Below, piece by piece: positions 1 to 10,235 of a stretch of DNA of 64,000 nt. Each line of letters begins with the position of its first letter. Position 1 is the stretch's first letter. The stretch spans positions 8,866,001 through 8,930,000 of the forward strand of contig NC_063154.1 of the NCBI RefSeq assembly GCF_020921035.1, in the 5' to 3' direction. A model generated the notes under the pieces. The model was not told the DNA's origin, did not search any database, and saw only the letters and a program-made list of their open reading frames with translations. This DNA is from Rhodamnia argentea. Lineage: Eukaryota > Streptophyta > Magnoliopsida > Myrtales > Myrtaceae. The translations under genes were made by a program, and so were the position numbers.

Positions 1-737
1 CTGAATAATTCCACCGTGGTGCACTTGTTTACTTACTCGACCGGACTAGTACTAAGGCGAGTAATACTGGATCCGCTCGATTGATGTCATGCCCAAATTT
101 AGATGGCACAAACCTCCATTTAACACTAAGTCACTCATCACAATTCATTATTAAATAATTTCTAAAGCATTTTGATGTTTCAACAAAACAGACAGTTGTG
201 CCTTGTCTCTACTTACCGACTTTATATCCACAGTTCATCGAGCAGTAAATAGGATAAGACAAAATCCTTAAATTTTTTTATCATATCCTATTTAGTCCTA
301 TTCTAATGGCCAAACACAACCTTGCTCTTTTTATTTTCAAAATATATTTGACATATTATCATCAAACATAAAGAATTAAATTCATAAATTACACATGCAC
401 ACTGTACATGTAATAGAACGAAAAAATATAGAAAAAAAAGCGTCGACCGATTCGGGTTACCTTAGTAAGTGGCTCCAAGGTCACCTTGAAAAGGTATTCT
501 ACCAAACATTAAGTTACTCTATTACCAACCTAAACTAGGGCAACCATAGGGCAAGTAGGGGTGTGTGCATATCATTTTATTTTTTTAAATGCCTTAGCTA
601 GTTAAAAGGAAAGGTTCACTTTTTATCTTCATTCATATACGCAATAAATCTAACAATTCTTATTTACACTTATATTCGGGGTCAACCAATTTCGATCTTG
701 CCAAATTTGGAGTCTCTTTTTTTTACTGCACTTATTG
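1..737. other. AT-rich intergenic DNA, no gene seen
   Basis: No open frame with codon bias or family resemblance was found on either strand. The stretch is AT-rich with short homopolymer runs. It ends at the mitochondrial-like segment. Confidence 0.5.
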
Positions 738-1007
738 GACCTATAATCACATGAAAACCATAAAAGCCAGTTGCTGAGAAAAAGGTAGAACCATAAATAC
801 TATCCGAAATAGTGGAGTGCTTGATAATATTCCATTCCTTGAAAGCTAATGAGGTAGCTACTAAAGCATAAACTACTCGTTTTACTTCCCTCCGGATGAA
901 AGGAGAAAAGGGGTATTAAAAAGAGATTGCCCGAGGATCTAAAACCTTAATCCCTTTTGAGGGCCAAAGGCCTTCAATCTCTACCGTAAGTGAATGAGAA
1001 GAAGCCC
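738..1007 (-). pseudogene. cox3: Nuclear copy of mitochondrial cox3 (NUMT), broken
   Basis: Read on the minus strand, pieces of cytochrome c oxidase subunit III appear in order: an ASSHS..TVEI.G.WP.KGI.VLDP stretch, then NTP.LLSSG, then GK.KR.VYALVAT, then FQGMEYYQA and [22 protein letters not shown]. These match the middle of plant mitochondrial COX3, which lies in the inner membrane and forms part of complex IV. Relative to the family two internal stretches (roughly 25-35 bp each) are missing: one between the SSG and GK.KR parts, one between VALVAT and FQG. The frame changes several times. No start, end or presequence is present, so this is an inert organelle-to-nucleus transfer, not a nuclear COX3 gene. 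Confidence 0.85.
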
Positions 1008-1985
1008 GAGCATCGCAACTGATACTAGGCCAGACCCTGTCATGCCGCATTATAATAGTAGACGACAGTGGCTGCTTAGGAAGAGCCAAATCTTGAATAA
1101 AATGTCTGCAATACACAATAGTGAACTAAATGGATGTCTTGAACCAAATATAGCCAGAATTACAATCTCTCATAGCTAAATGGAGTTCTGCGCTTTAGTA
1201 GCTTTCTCCAAGAGCATGAGTAGCCTTTTGGAATAGACAGAGACCAGATGAATCTAAACTCCAGCAAGTGTCCTCTCATAAGAGAAAATAGATCCTGAGA
1301 GCACCTACAAAACCCCTCGCCACAATAGCAGAACAACCCCAAAAAAGCAGCAAAGAAACATTGGGTTCTGTGACTATTTTGTTTCGGTTGATATTGGCAT
1401 CCGCATCATCCATGTATATCTCCGACGTTCAAGAACTGCTTCAAATTCAAACTGCTATTTATGTAATCCGAAGCCCAATCAGATGGATTATCAGAGATGC
1501 GGGAAAGAAGAAATCAGTGCGAATAAGTAGCCCAATTATATAACCTCATCTAGATTGAGTTGGGAGAAAGTTGCATGTGACCAAGCTGAACTAAAAGCTA
1601 ATTATATAACCAAGACAAAAAATTCACAGGTGTGACCAGAGAACACTCGTGGAATTTGTGCTGCTGCACAAATCCTGACTGCAATTCAAAAAGATAGAAT
1701 CAAGATAGTTTTCAATGGAAAGGAACTAACCCCAAATTTTTTTTGACTTTTAAAGACCACAGGTGCTGCTTTGTCTAAAGGAGTACTTCATGAAAGTATT
1801 AAATGATGCCATCAAGCAAGAACACTAAGTAGGACATAATGGGAGCTTCAAACTTCCCCCACAGTCAGAATCTAAATTAGACTTTGAAATACAACCACAA
1901 AGACCAAACAAGGGACAAAAGCATCTGTTCAAAGCGATTGTAACTATAAAGAAAAAGGCCAGCAATCATTAATCACCAAGTGAAA
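1008..1985. other. Intergenic, unassigned
   Basis: Short frames on the minus strand (about 1160-1342) might be decayed coding sequence, but I could not match them to a family. The cox3 resemblance does not continue past about 1007. The part nearest 1985 lies downstream of the snoRNA cluster and may belong to its precursor. Confidence 0.4.
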
Positions 1986-1987
1986 TT

Positions 1988-2071
1988 GCCTCTTCAGCTC
2001 AGGTCTCCAGATATTTTCCGCATGAAACATCTCAGAAGAACGAAAGTTCTGTCATAATCATCATCAGAGGC
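1988..2071 (-). ncRNA. C/D-box snoRNA, U59-like, copy 1
   Basis: On the minus strand a terminal stem GCCTCT/AGAGGC closes a perfect C box (TGATGATGA right after the stem) and a D box CTGA right before the 3' stem. An internal D' box CTGA is preceded by the guide AACTTTCGTTCTT. This guide is complementary to AAGAACGAAAGTT in plant 18S rRNA. The fifth base from D' selects the A in AAGAAC, the site methylated by human SNORD59 and yeast snR54. This is the best preserved of four copies and the last in transcription order. The sequence shows boxes, stem and guide; methylation of that A is inferred. Confidence 0.8.
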
Positions 2072-2349
2072 ATAAATCAGGGAGGCCTTATATCACTTTT
2101 CTCCGGTGTTAATAGTTGTTTTGTCTTTTTTTCCCTTTTTCTTGCGGACGGTGGAGACTTGGGGGTTTAGCTCAAGCTGTTCAAACTTCACTCTAGCGAA
2201 GCATCAAGAGATATTCTGAAATCCTCATGACTACAGACCAAAGAGCAAATAAGTCAAGCAATCAAGCACATGGAAAAAGAAACGAAAAGCGTTGTGAATG
2301 AGAGGAACAGAATGGAGTAAGAAGAAGAAGAAGAAGATTATTTCAACAT

Positions 2350-2433
2350 GCCTCTTCAGTTCAGGTCTCCAATATATTTCCGCATGAAACATCTCGGAAG
2401 AACGAAAGTATTGTTACAATCATCCCAAGAGGC
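2350..2433 (-). ncRNA. C/D-box snoRNA, U59-like, copy 2
   Basis: It has the same layout as copy 1: stem GCCTCT/AGAGGC, guide ACTTTCGTTCTT, internal D'-like CCGA and D box CTGA next to the 3' stem. The C box is weaker (GGATGAT). The guide keeps 12 bases complementary to the 18S site. The degenerate C and D' boxes suggest lower efficiency or early decay. Confidence 0.7.
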
Positions 2434-2752
2434 ATTGTTACCGTCCTAAATTCCTAGGGAATAAAACACTCAGCCAAGCAAATTAGGCCAATTGAATCTT
2501 GAAAGTCCAGGAACAATCGTTTGAAATGATAGCTCAAACAATGTAGTCACGAGAACACATCCAGAAATAAGGCATAAAACCAAGAACGTGGCACTATCAT
2601 TTTGGGAACTATAACCTCTCACGAAAAGTTTTCCATTAGGCAAAAAAAACCCCACAAAAAGAGAAATTTGCAATGACAAACAAAAAACTTGAAAGAAAAC
2701 AAAAGTGAATCAATCAAGTAAGCCCTGTCAAGAACGTAGACAGATGGCTCAC

Positions 2753-2837
2753 GCCTCTTCAGTTCAGGTCTCCATAATTCTTCCACATGACACATTTCGG
2801 AAGAACGAAAGTTTTTGACATGGTCATCCTCAGAGGC
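2753..2837 (-). ncRNA. C/D-box snoRNA, U59-like, copy 3
   Basis: Minus strand: stem GCCTCT/AGAGGC, C-like box AGGATGA, 13-base guide AACTTTCGTTCTT followed by CCGA as D', and terminal D box CTGA. The middle part between D' and D (ATGTGTCATG..GGAGACCTGAA) aligns with the other copies, so the units arose by tandem duplication. Confidence 0.72.
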
Positions 2838-3003
2838 ATTACTACTACTGTCTTAAGTTGTAAATCATGATCAAAGCAAAATCAAGATGGGCAGCAATCA
2901 AGCAAAGCGCTTGTGTAAGCAAAGATTATAGCTTTCTTCTGTCCCGTGCTTTACAGAAAACAAACCAAACATGAACAGATGCAAAAAGGGATCACTCATC
3001 GAT

Positions 3004-3086
3004 GCCTCATCAGTTCAGGTCTCCAAAATATTTTCCTCACGAAACATGTCGGAAGAACGAAAGTATCGCAACTTCACCACAGAGGC
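3004..3086 (-). ncRNA. C/D-box snoRNA, U59-like, copy 4 (promoter-proximal)
   Basis: First unit after the promoter in transcription order. The guide ACTTTCGTTCTT and the D box CTGA are kept. The C box is degenerate (GTGGTGA), and the terminal stem is shortened by one pair on the 3' side (GCCTC/GAGGC). It is probably still foldable but is the weakest of the four. Confidence 0.62.
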
Positions 3087-3500
3087 AAACCATACAGCGG
3101 CTGTTCTTAAATCTACATCCAGATAAACACCATCACGAGCACAATCACGCTCGCATCCCCGAAATGAAGTGCAGCTTTCTCTCCTCAAAAACGAAAAGAA
3201 GAGGAAACCAAGAAAGGGAAGAGACACCCAATCAACCCCATCAGAACAGGGGAGAACCAAAAAAAAAAAAACATCCAACCCCAAGTCATGAACAGAAACG
3301 AAGAAATCAAGAGTATAGTTGCAGAGAGACAGCATCGAGAATTGAAAACATTTCGAAGCAAGCAACGGAACTCGAGTAATGTCTGCAGCAATGAAGCAGC
3401 GGATCAAACCACATGCAAGGTGAACTCGGGAAGGAACGGAGAGATTAGGATTTAGGACAGACCTCACGATGGCCGAGCGGCCGAAGCTGACAACTTTCCC
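3087..3500 (-). ncRNA. 5' leader of the snoRNA host transcript
   Basis: The roughly 400 bases between the TATA box and the first snoRNA contain short frames on both strands, but none resembles a protein and the longest overlaps the first snoRNA. The part is most simply the non-coding leader of a polycistronic snoRNA precursor. A spliced host RNA is possible but cannot be decided by eye. Confidence 0.4.
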
Positions 3501-3519
3501 GTTCAGACTATGGTAGTCC

Positions 3520-3556
3520 GGGCTTTTATAGAGGCGAACGTTGCGTAACCCTAGCG
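3520..3556 (-). promoter_or_regulatory. Promoter of the snoRNA cluster: TATA box and telo-box
   Basis: On the minus strand CTATAAAAG (3523-3531) is preceded, about 15 bases upstream, by CTAGGGTTA, a telo-box. Telo-box plus TATA is the usual arrangement in plant promoters of polycistronic snoRNA and ribosome-related genes. It would start a transcript near 3495 that runs through all four snoRNA units. Confidence 0.6.
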
Positions 3557-3559
3557 TTC

Positions 3560-4421
3560 CGAAGCACGCTCCTCCCTCTGAACCCGATCTTGCTTCCCGA
3601 TTCGGTTAATTACAGTTTGGTCCTTTAATCCTCCATCCTTTTGTTTTCCATTTTGTCCTTGCTCTTTTGTAATTTGTGCAATACAGTCCTTTTTCATCCA
3701 TTATTAATTGACTATCAAATTATTTAGAGCCCCATTTTATGTCTTACTTTATTGTTCTTTTTTTTTTCTCTCTCTCTCTCTTCTCTATGTTCGTCATCTT
3801 CTTCTTCCTCATTTTCTTCTCCCCTAGGTCCTTCACTGTTCCTTCAAAGGCTCCATTGGCTCCACCATTCGTTCACTGAAAAAACTAGTAGTTTTTGGCC
3901 TGTAGGACGAAGAAAATATTTCCATTTCATTTTCAAATTATAATTTTCTTGAAAAATGGACTTGACGGATCCAATTAACGTACTTGACGGGTGAAAACAC
4001 CAATTGCACTCTGAACATGACTTAAGAAAAGGATTCACATTTCATGTTTAGTTCATTCACCGAGACTCGTGTCTTATGTCTTTTCGAGCTCATGAGGTTG
4101 ATGAGCCGATTAGGGATAGTTTTGTTTAATCAATGATAGACTTTTCTTGATTGGAAAAGGTAAAATAATTGCCAGATGGAAAATTCAAGCTTATTTATTT
4201 TATAATTATCAAGTCTCTTCTTTGTTGTTCTCGAAAAAAGGTCTTGTCCTTCGATGTCCATCGTAAAGTTTTGTCGTACTAAATTTTTCTTGAAAAATGT
4301 TCACCCATGATTAAGAGCTTAACTAAATTTGCTTTCATTAAATTAGATTAGATGTCAAATGATGGATTTCAAATTCACGTGTAGGCTTCCATATGAAACA
4401 TTAATTTGGTAGGGAAAAATG

Positions 4422-4424
<3 letters not shown>
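3560..4424. other. AT-rich intergenic DNA
   Basis: Upstream side of the snoRNA promoter. It includes a CT-rich stretch near 3765-3790. I see no gene. Confidence 0.45.

Positions 4425-4494
<70 letters not shown>
4425..4494. repeat. (TC)n microsatellite, about 35 units
   Basis: An uninterrupted TC run of about 70 bases, the longest simple repeat in the window. Apparent Arg-Glu or Ser-Leu open frames here are repeat artefacts. Confidence 0.97.
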
Positions 4495-4496
<2 letters not shown>

Positions 4497-4700
4497 CTAA
4501 GATGTTCAAGCACACGGTGGGGTCGAGTAGCGCCTCGCCGATCTTGTGCCCTTTCACGACAGAGTAGAAGATGGTCGGAAAGGTATCGTGAAGGTGGGTC
4601 GAGGCCACGAGGGGTGGCGAGGTGGAGAAGCAAGCGAATAGTGAGGCTAATGGAGCCTTTGGAGGAGAGGTGGAGGACATAGCAGGAGAAGGCCAACGAG
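4495..4700 (-). other. GC-rich fragment, possible decayed exon, unassigned
   Basis: This stretch is clearly richer in G and C than its flanks and is open on the minus strand for about 70 codons (HLHDTFPTIFYSVVKGHKIG and so on). I do not recognise it. It could be a captured gene piece. There is no start or splice evidence. Confidence 0.2.
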
Positions 4701-4799
4701 AAAGAAGAATGACGAACATAGAGAAGAGAGAGAAAAAAGAAGAATAAAGTAAGATACAAAATAGGGCTCACGTTTTACATTAATTATCATTAATAGGTA

Positions 4800-5760
4800 T
4801 AATGTGCTAAAAAGATGGGACTCATGAGGGATGATATTATAGTCAAAATACTATTTCACGGGAGTGTATAATCCAAAAAGGGAGTAGAAAAAGCACAGCC
4901 TAATTACTTATTAAGTGGCCAAAATGTGGATGTATAGCGTTCATATTGGGCCCAATTGTCAATTGAAGCAAAAAAAATAAAGAAGAATATGCACTGTGCA
5001 AAGTGAATGAGAGAACTTGAAGGGCGTGAATAATAAATATTCTATTTCTCTATTTTTATTTTTCTATTATTGAGAATATGTTTAGAACAGAAATCCATTT
5101 GGTAAAGCAATTTTATTTTTCTATTTTTGGGACATATTTTTAACCCAAAAGTAGGTTTGGAACAAAAATTAAAAAGTAGAAAATTTCAAGTAAATAAAAA
5201 CTCTTCTCGTTATCGGTCCCCGACTACTAGTCGTTGGTCTCCGACCATCGACCACCGTCTCTTGACAGCCGATCCCCATAGAAAGTTTATGCTATTATCA
5301 AACAAATTTTTGCTTCGGGAATATTAATTTTGTGTTGTTATCAAACGTGTCACTCTACTCAGAAACTCATATAAGGGATAGATATTGTTCCTAAAAACAG
5401 AATGGTTATTATTCACGCTCGAAGGGGCTTGCTCAATAGCCTAACCCCGCTTAGAAGGTGGGAAAGATGCGACCGGTTTAGACGTGTCCAAATGGGGATT
5501 GTTGGACCCAAATTCGAAAAGAGAGAGGGGGGAAGGCAGTAGACTTGTGGGGCATCGCTGCTTCTTTTGGCTATCACCGAGGATGGTTTGACCCTTGCTG
5601 GTAGCAAGCAAGGACCCTCTGACTCAAGCCGGTTGGAGGGCGATGCCCTCTCGAGGGCTGTGAGACCCCATCGCTACAAATGCCCACTAGAAATGGCAAG
5701 AATTTCTCTGCTCTTGCTGGGCCATCGCCCTCAACGATTAGGGTTAAACAACACTTGTAA
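4800..5760. other. Intergenic, unassigned repeats
   Basis: AT-rich to about 5400, then a more GC-rich block (5410-5750) with no recognisable product. Nothing firm can be said. Confidence 0.35.
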
Positions 5761-5769
5761 AATATGAGA

Positions 5770-7700
5770 TTTTGACTGAGCCAACAGTGGCGCCCAAAAA
5801 GAAAAGGGGGGTTTGAAAAGTCAAAGAAGAAAAAGAGACTCTTATTTTATATATATAAAGAAGGAGCAATAATGGGGAGACAGAAACACTCGCGTAGAGA
5901 ATAAGGGAAAGAAAAAAAGAAGAAGAAAACAAAGAAACGGATGGCGCACACGAACCGAACGCCTTGCCAAGACGATTCAACTCCGATTAGAAAGGCTCGG
6001 TAAGTGCTTGCGATCCTCATTCTTCTAATCGGGGTAATTTTGGGGGTTAGGGCACAAATATGAAGTTTTGTGAATTTTGAGCCATGAAGTCCTCTTTTTA
6101 AGTTATTAAGCTTGAGGATTTCATTGAAATGGTGGATTACGGTGTTGCAGAGCCGTGTAGTTTGATGAGAGTTTATTTGGAGCGACGGTTTAGTCGAAGC
6201 GAGGATTTAAGGGTTTCACATGTGGGTTTTGCGAAACGGACGGCTTAAATAATCGCTTTGGTTGTGCGATTTGTTGGTGCGTAGGAACAATTTTGTTAGG
6301 GTTTAAGCGTATTTAAGCCAATTCATAGTTGTTGTAGTATTTTGCTTAATTTTGATGTCAATTCTCATTTAATTGTTAGGATTATGAGATCGATGGTTCG
6401 TTTAGCTGCGTGTTATTGGTTTTGGGCATTTCCATGTGAATGGTGATATCTCTTATTTGAATTTGTAAACTCACAATCGAAAATGAAAAGTATGAGACAT
6501 ATTATGTGCAAAGTGTGATTTGGCTAAAAGGCAAAAGCGATGTTCTCAGCACATTGGATGCATAACCTGGGATCGGGATTTTGCTAATTTTTAGTTAATT
6601 ATGAATAGTTTGAGGAACGTTTTTTAAGACGTTTCTAATTGTCATGGATTTATGAAGTGGATTCCAAAATAATGTGAGAAATGTCCGATGAAATATATAT
6701 ATTCTGTTTGAGGAATGAAGTTGAGAGAGCTTATATATTTTGGATTTACGAAACTCTTTTGTAAAATATTATGAAAAGCTCTTGACTTGGTGTATAGTTT
6801 AAGAAATATTATATGTATTGATTTGTGACATGCTTTATGAAATGCATTTTATTTGATAAAGTGAGTTGTGAAAGATGATTTAATTCGATTTGTGAAACCG
6901 ATTTTATGGATTTTGGATTGATTTTGTGAAAAGAATTTGTTTGTGAAAGCCTATGTTTTGGTTTGTGAAATCAATTGTGATAGGGACTGGTCAGGGGCTA
7001 AGTGCTACATGGTGATACGAGTCTCGTGTAAACCACCTCTAGCGCCTTGTACAATTGATATGTGTTGGTCAAGATCTAAGTGGTACACGGTGATGCGAGT
7101 CTCGTGTGATCCACCTCTAAAGCCTTGTACAATTAATATGTGTTGGTCAAGGGCTAAGTGCTATACAGTGATGCGAGTCTCGTGGGAACCATTTCTAGAG
7201 CTTTGTACTACTTTAGGGCTAACGACTACATGATTACGTAAGTCTTGTGGGAGCCACTGTCGTGACTTGGGAAAAATTTCGAGCGCCACGTTTCCTTGGG
7301 CCCCTCGTTTTTCTTGGTACATCGAGGGTGCTTACCTACGTAGAAAATTTAGTGAGCGGCGAAGCTGGGCCGAACCGAGAAAGAGACGACTCGGGTGGGC
7401 TCGACTTCGTGGGAGTCCGACGCGTTTCAATGGTCTTTTCCAAGAGGCGGGGGTGTTCCAGTTACCCTACAACCTATGGCAACGGTTTGGTGGTCATTTC
7501 ATTTTATGTTTGAAAAAGCTCTTTGATCAAAATGATTTCTTTTGAATAGACCGGGAGTCGCCACTAACTTTTTTGGGGGTCGATTAGAAACCCGATTAGG
7601 AAGAAAGGTCTTCCTAATCCTTACGCAATCAGAGATCTAGGATCGGGGATTTGGTTACCCTAGTTTACACTAGAATCCTTTTGGTTATCGCCTGTAATTT
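5770..7700. mobile_element. Probable degraded LTR-retrotransposon-derived region
   Basis: Signals of a transposon-derived block are a TGGCGCC motif near 5787, a TATA-like TTATATATATAAAG near 5845 followed by a strong donor-like CGGTAAGTG near 6000, a 78-bp tandem array (6988-7260), and the phrase GAGTCGCCACTAAC near 7556 that I associate with plant LTR elements. No gag or pol domain was recognised. Ends and family are not resolved; it looks old and broken. Confidence 0.3.
6988..7260. repeat. 78-bp tandem array, three full copies and a partial fourth
   Basis: Units begin at 6988, 7066 and 7144, each with TGGTCA..GCTAAGTG..TACA..GTGAT.CGAGTCTCGTG. A shorter diverged fourth unit runs to about 7260. 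The exact 78-base spacing is visible directly. Confidence 0.9.
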
Positions 7701-9026
7701 ATTGTTATCTAACTTGTAAGCATGCGAGGTTTTACCAGTTTGACTCCTAATCATGTTTTTGTTAGCCACTAGGTTTTCATGAAAATGTTCTTATAGGTGG
7801 GTATTTTTCATAGCATTTTTTATGTATGAATGTATTCTAAAAAAATGTAAAATCATCCAAAGCAAACAAATGGTTAAAAAGAGAGTGCATATAAATAATA
7901 AACTACTCTAAGGACGAGAGAAGAAAAACCCGCAACTCGTCGGGCAAATAATACAACCCAATAAAAGAAACTTGACACACGGTTGGGGGGTGCGACAAAT
8001 AAAAGATCGGAGTAGACATCGGTCATTGGCCTCCATTCTTTGAGATGGACCATCATTTCATCTCCAGGGGCCTCATGGTATCGAACCGAGCAATCATCAA
8101 TTTGGAATAAGGGATCGCTCAACTATGCATACATACTCATATTGACCATCATATCAAAGGTTACAAATCACAACGTAATTCCAATCAAGAACGGGCCTCG
8201 AGGGCGCCCTTTGTATGCACCCATTGCAATTTCCGTTAATCCCATTAATTCACTTAAAAATGTGTTAGTTCTAATGGGTGCACGAGGTTCCCCATATATT
8301 ATGCATCGGTCTTAACATTCATCTAACAAATCACACGCCATCAGCTCTAATTAGATCATGTACTTGGGCCTTTTGGGACTTGGATATCAAACAATCAAAA
8401 CAAGATTAGTGAGCCCTAAGAGGATCACTTGTGGAATTAAGCTTATTATGTTTAGACACGGTTACCAATGAAGATAAGGTTCAATTGCAATGGTTCAAAC
8501 ACTCAAAGAAAGCTTATGACATGCTGATTAAACTTTATGGGACCATTTTTTGTGTTTTCCAATGCATTGACTTGAAAATGACAAATTTGACCCTACTGTT
8601 TAGAAACGTGATCAGATAAAAAATGGAAACCTTAAAATACATAAAAATAGGAAAATGTGTTCTTGACAACTTTTATGTTTTGTATTTTTATCAAAAGGGC
8701 CACTATTTCCGTGTGAAAATTCATTTAGTGAAGGGACTCAGCAGCAAATTTGTATTTTTCACAGAACCGACACACTTTGAGATTATGCTCAAATGGATAT
8801 CCAAATCTCAATATTAATGCACCAAACTTTTTTGTCTACTAAATAAGATCATGATGAACAACTTTTATCTTTTATTTTCCTTCAAAAAAAGACTCTAAAC
8901 ATAAGATAATTAGGAATTAAAATGGCAATGCACATATCAACATGCTGACTCACGAATATCCATAGAATTGCATGATTTCATTAAATGCATTAAAAATATG
9001 AAACATGCCTGAAATTTTTTGATATT
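7700..9026. other. AT-rich intergenic DNA
   Basis: Short frames at 7874-8122 and 8040-8315 show no family resemblance. The stretch leads into the left copy of the direct repeat flanking the MULE. Confidence 0.4.
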
Positions 9027-9155
9027 TTTATATGTTATGCATTCAGATGTTATGAGCGATTTTCATGAAATGACTTCTATGAAATGAAGCCTAGAAAAAA
9101 TTATGAAAAATCATGAATTAGTTTAGGAAACACATTTCCAGGAGAAAATATTCAA
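9027..9155. repeat. Left copy of the long direct repeat flanking the MULE
   Basis: The stretch from TTTATATGTTATGCATTC through CATGAAATGAAGCCTAGAAA and AGGAAACACA..TTC is repeated in the same orientation right after the element (15727-15852). This copy ends where the left inverted terminus begins. It carries a small extra duplication (TGACTTCTATGAAA). Confidence 0.8.
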
Positions 9156-9684
9156 TGGTTATCAAATTTCACGTGGTCGCCTAATGTGGTAGTGAAGAGT
9201 GAGTCGAAAAAAAAATTACACCAGCTCAAATTTTTCTCTCCCTCTCGCTCCGCTATGCAACGTAGCCCGCAACAAGCAAACATTGAATGCCATTCCCTCA
9301 TCTCTCCTCTTTTTAAATTCGTTTCTCCTTCTTTTGGGTTAAGCTATGTCACTTCTTCACTTGCGTTGTTGTCGACAGTAATCTGAGCATCGGAGATGAG
9401 AGAAAACTGAGCGAGAGAGTGCACCGAACCACCAGCATGAAATTGTGCATGTGCTCTCTGTTCTTCTCAACCGCCGCTTGAAGAAACCGGAAGTAACTTC
9501 GTCCCGCTTGAAGTTCCGTTGATGGTGCCGACGTGTGTTCCCCATTGGAATCTCTCCCACATGAAAGGTAAGAATCCCCACTCTACCCTCGTTTAGGAAG
9601 AAAACCCTCATGTGTTTCCTCAAATCCATGATGTTTGTGCCATTTTTTTTGGATGAAGCGATGCGGTGTGAACGCTAGGTAGAA
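9156..9684 (+). repeat. MULE left terminal inverted repeat
   Basis: It starts TGGTTATCAAATTTCACGTG and runs to ..GATGCGGTG.GAACGCTAGG. The right terminus contains the reverse complement throughout, with indels (for example a stretch present near 15660-15690 is missing here). Confidence 0.85.
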
Positions 9685-10235
9685 GACAATAACGGTGTAG
9701 TCTTCTTCATTACCCTCTCGCTCCGCTTCGGTCTTCTTCGTTTCCTCCGCCTATCGAGATGATTAGTCGAGCATCACCCATGAGTAAGCTTAAATTGTCG
9801 CTGCTCTTGTGTTGAAAGTTTGTTGCTTTTCGATTATATTAATTTTGTACTCTAAAACTGTTGCTTGCTTTAACTCATCTTAGCTCTACCTTTTTTTTTG
9901 CTTTAGTTTCTAAAAGGCAACAACGTTGAGGTCATCGCTGTTATGTGGGTTTAGAAACGCGTGTTTACAAGGTACAGATACTATTTCACGTACATTGTTT
10001 TCACGAAACCCACTCTTGATCTATCATGACTGAAATAAAGTATGGACATACAAAAACTTTTGCACCGACTTACATTTTTACTATTATTCAACAGACAATT
10101 TCTAGTCCTCGGTAGCTATTTCGACTTGTTCTCAAGAAAAATGATATGACCTATCTTTTTAGATTTTAAGTTTGTTTAGTGTTTATCTCTCTCCTTAAAA
10201 TAATTAGATTTTTTTTTAAAAAAGGCTTGTAGAGG

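Noticed and set aside
916-1116. Minus-strand frame first suspected to be a LINE RNase H piece
   Set aside because: The residues TVEI.G.WP.KGI.VLDP and the following pieces fit mitochondrial COX3 much better.
3002-3467. Two overlapping frames of 125 and 150 codons
   Set aside because: They overlap the first snoRNA and its leader, have no family resemblance, and lie between a promoter and structured RNAs.
4355-4771. Frames with long Arg-Glu or Ser-Leu runs
   Set aside because: The runs are the (TC)n microsatellite translated; flanking codons show no family.
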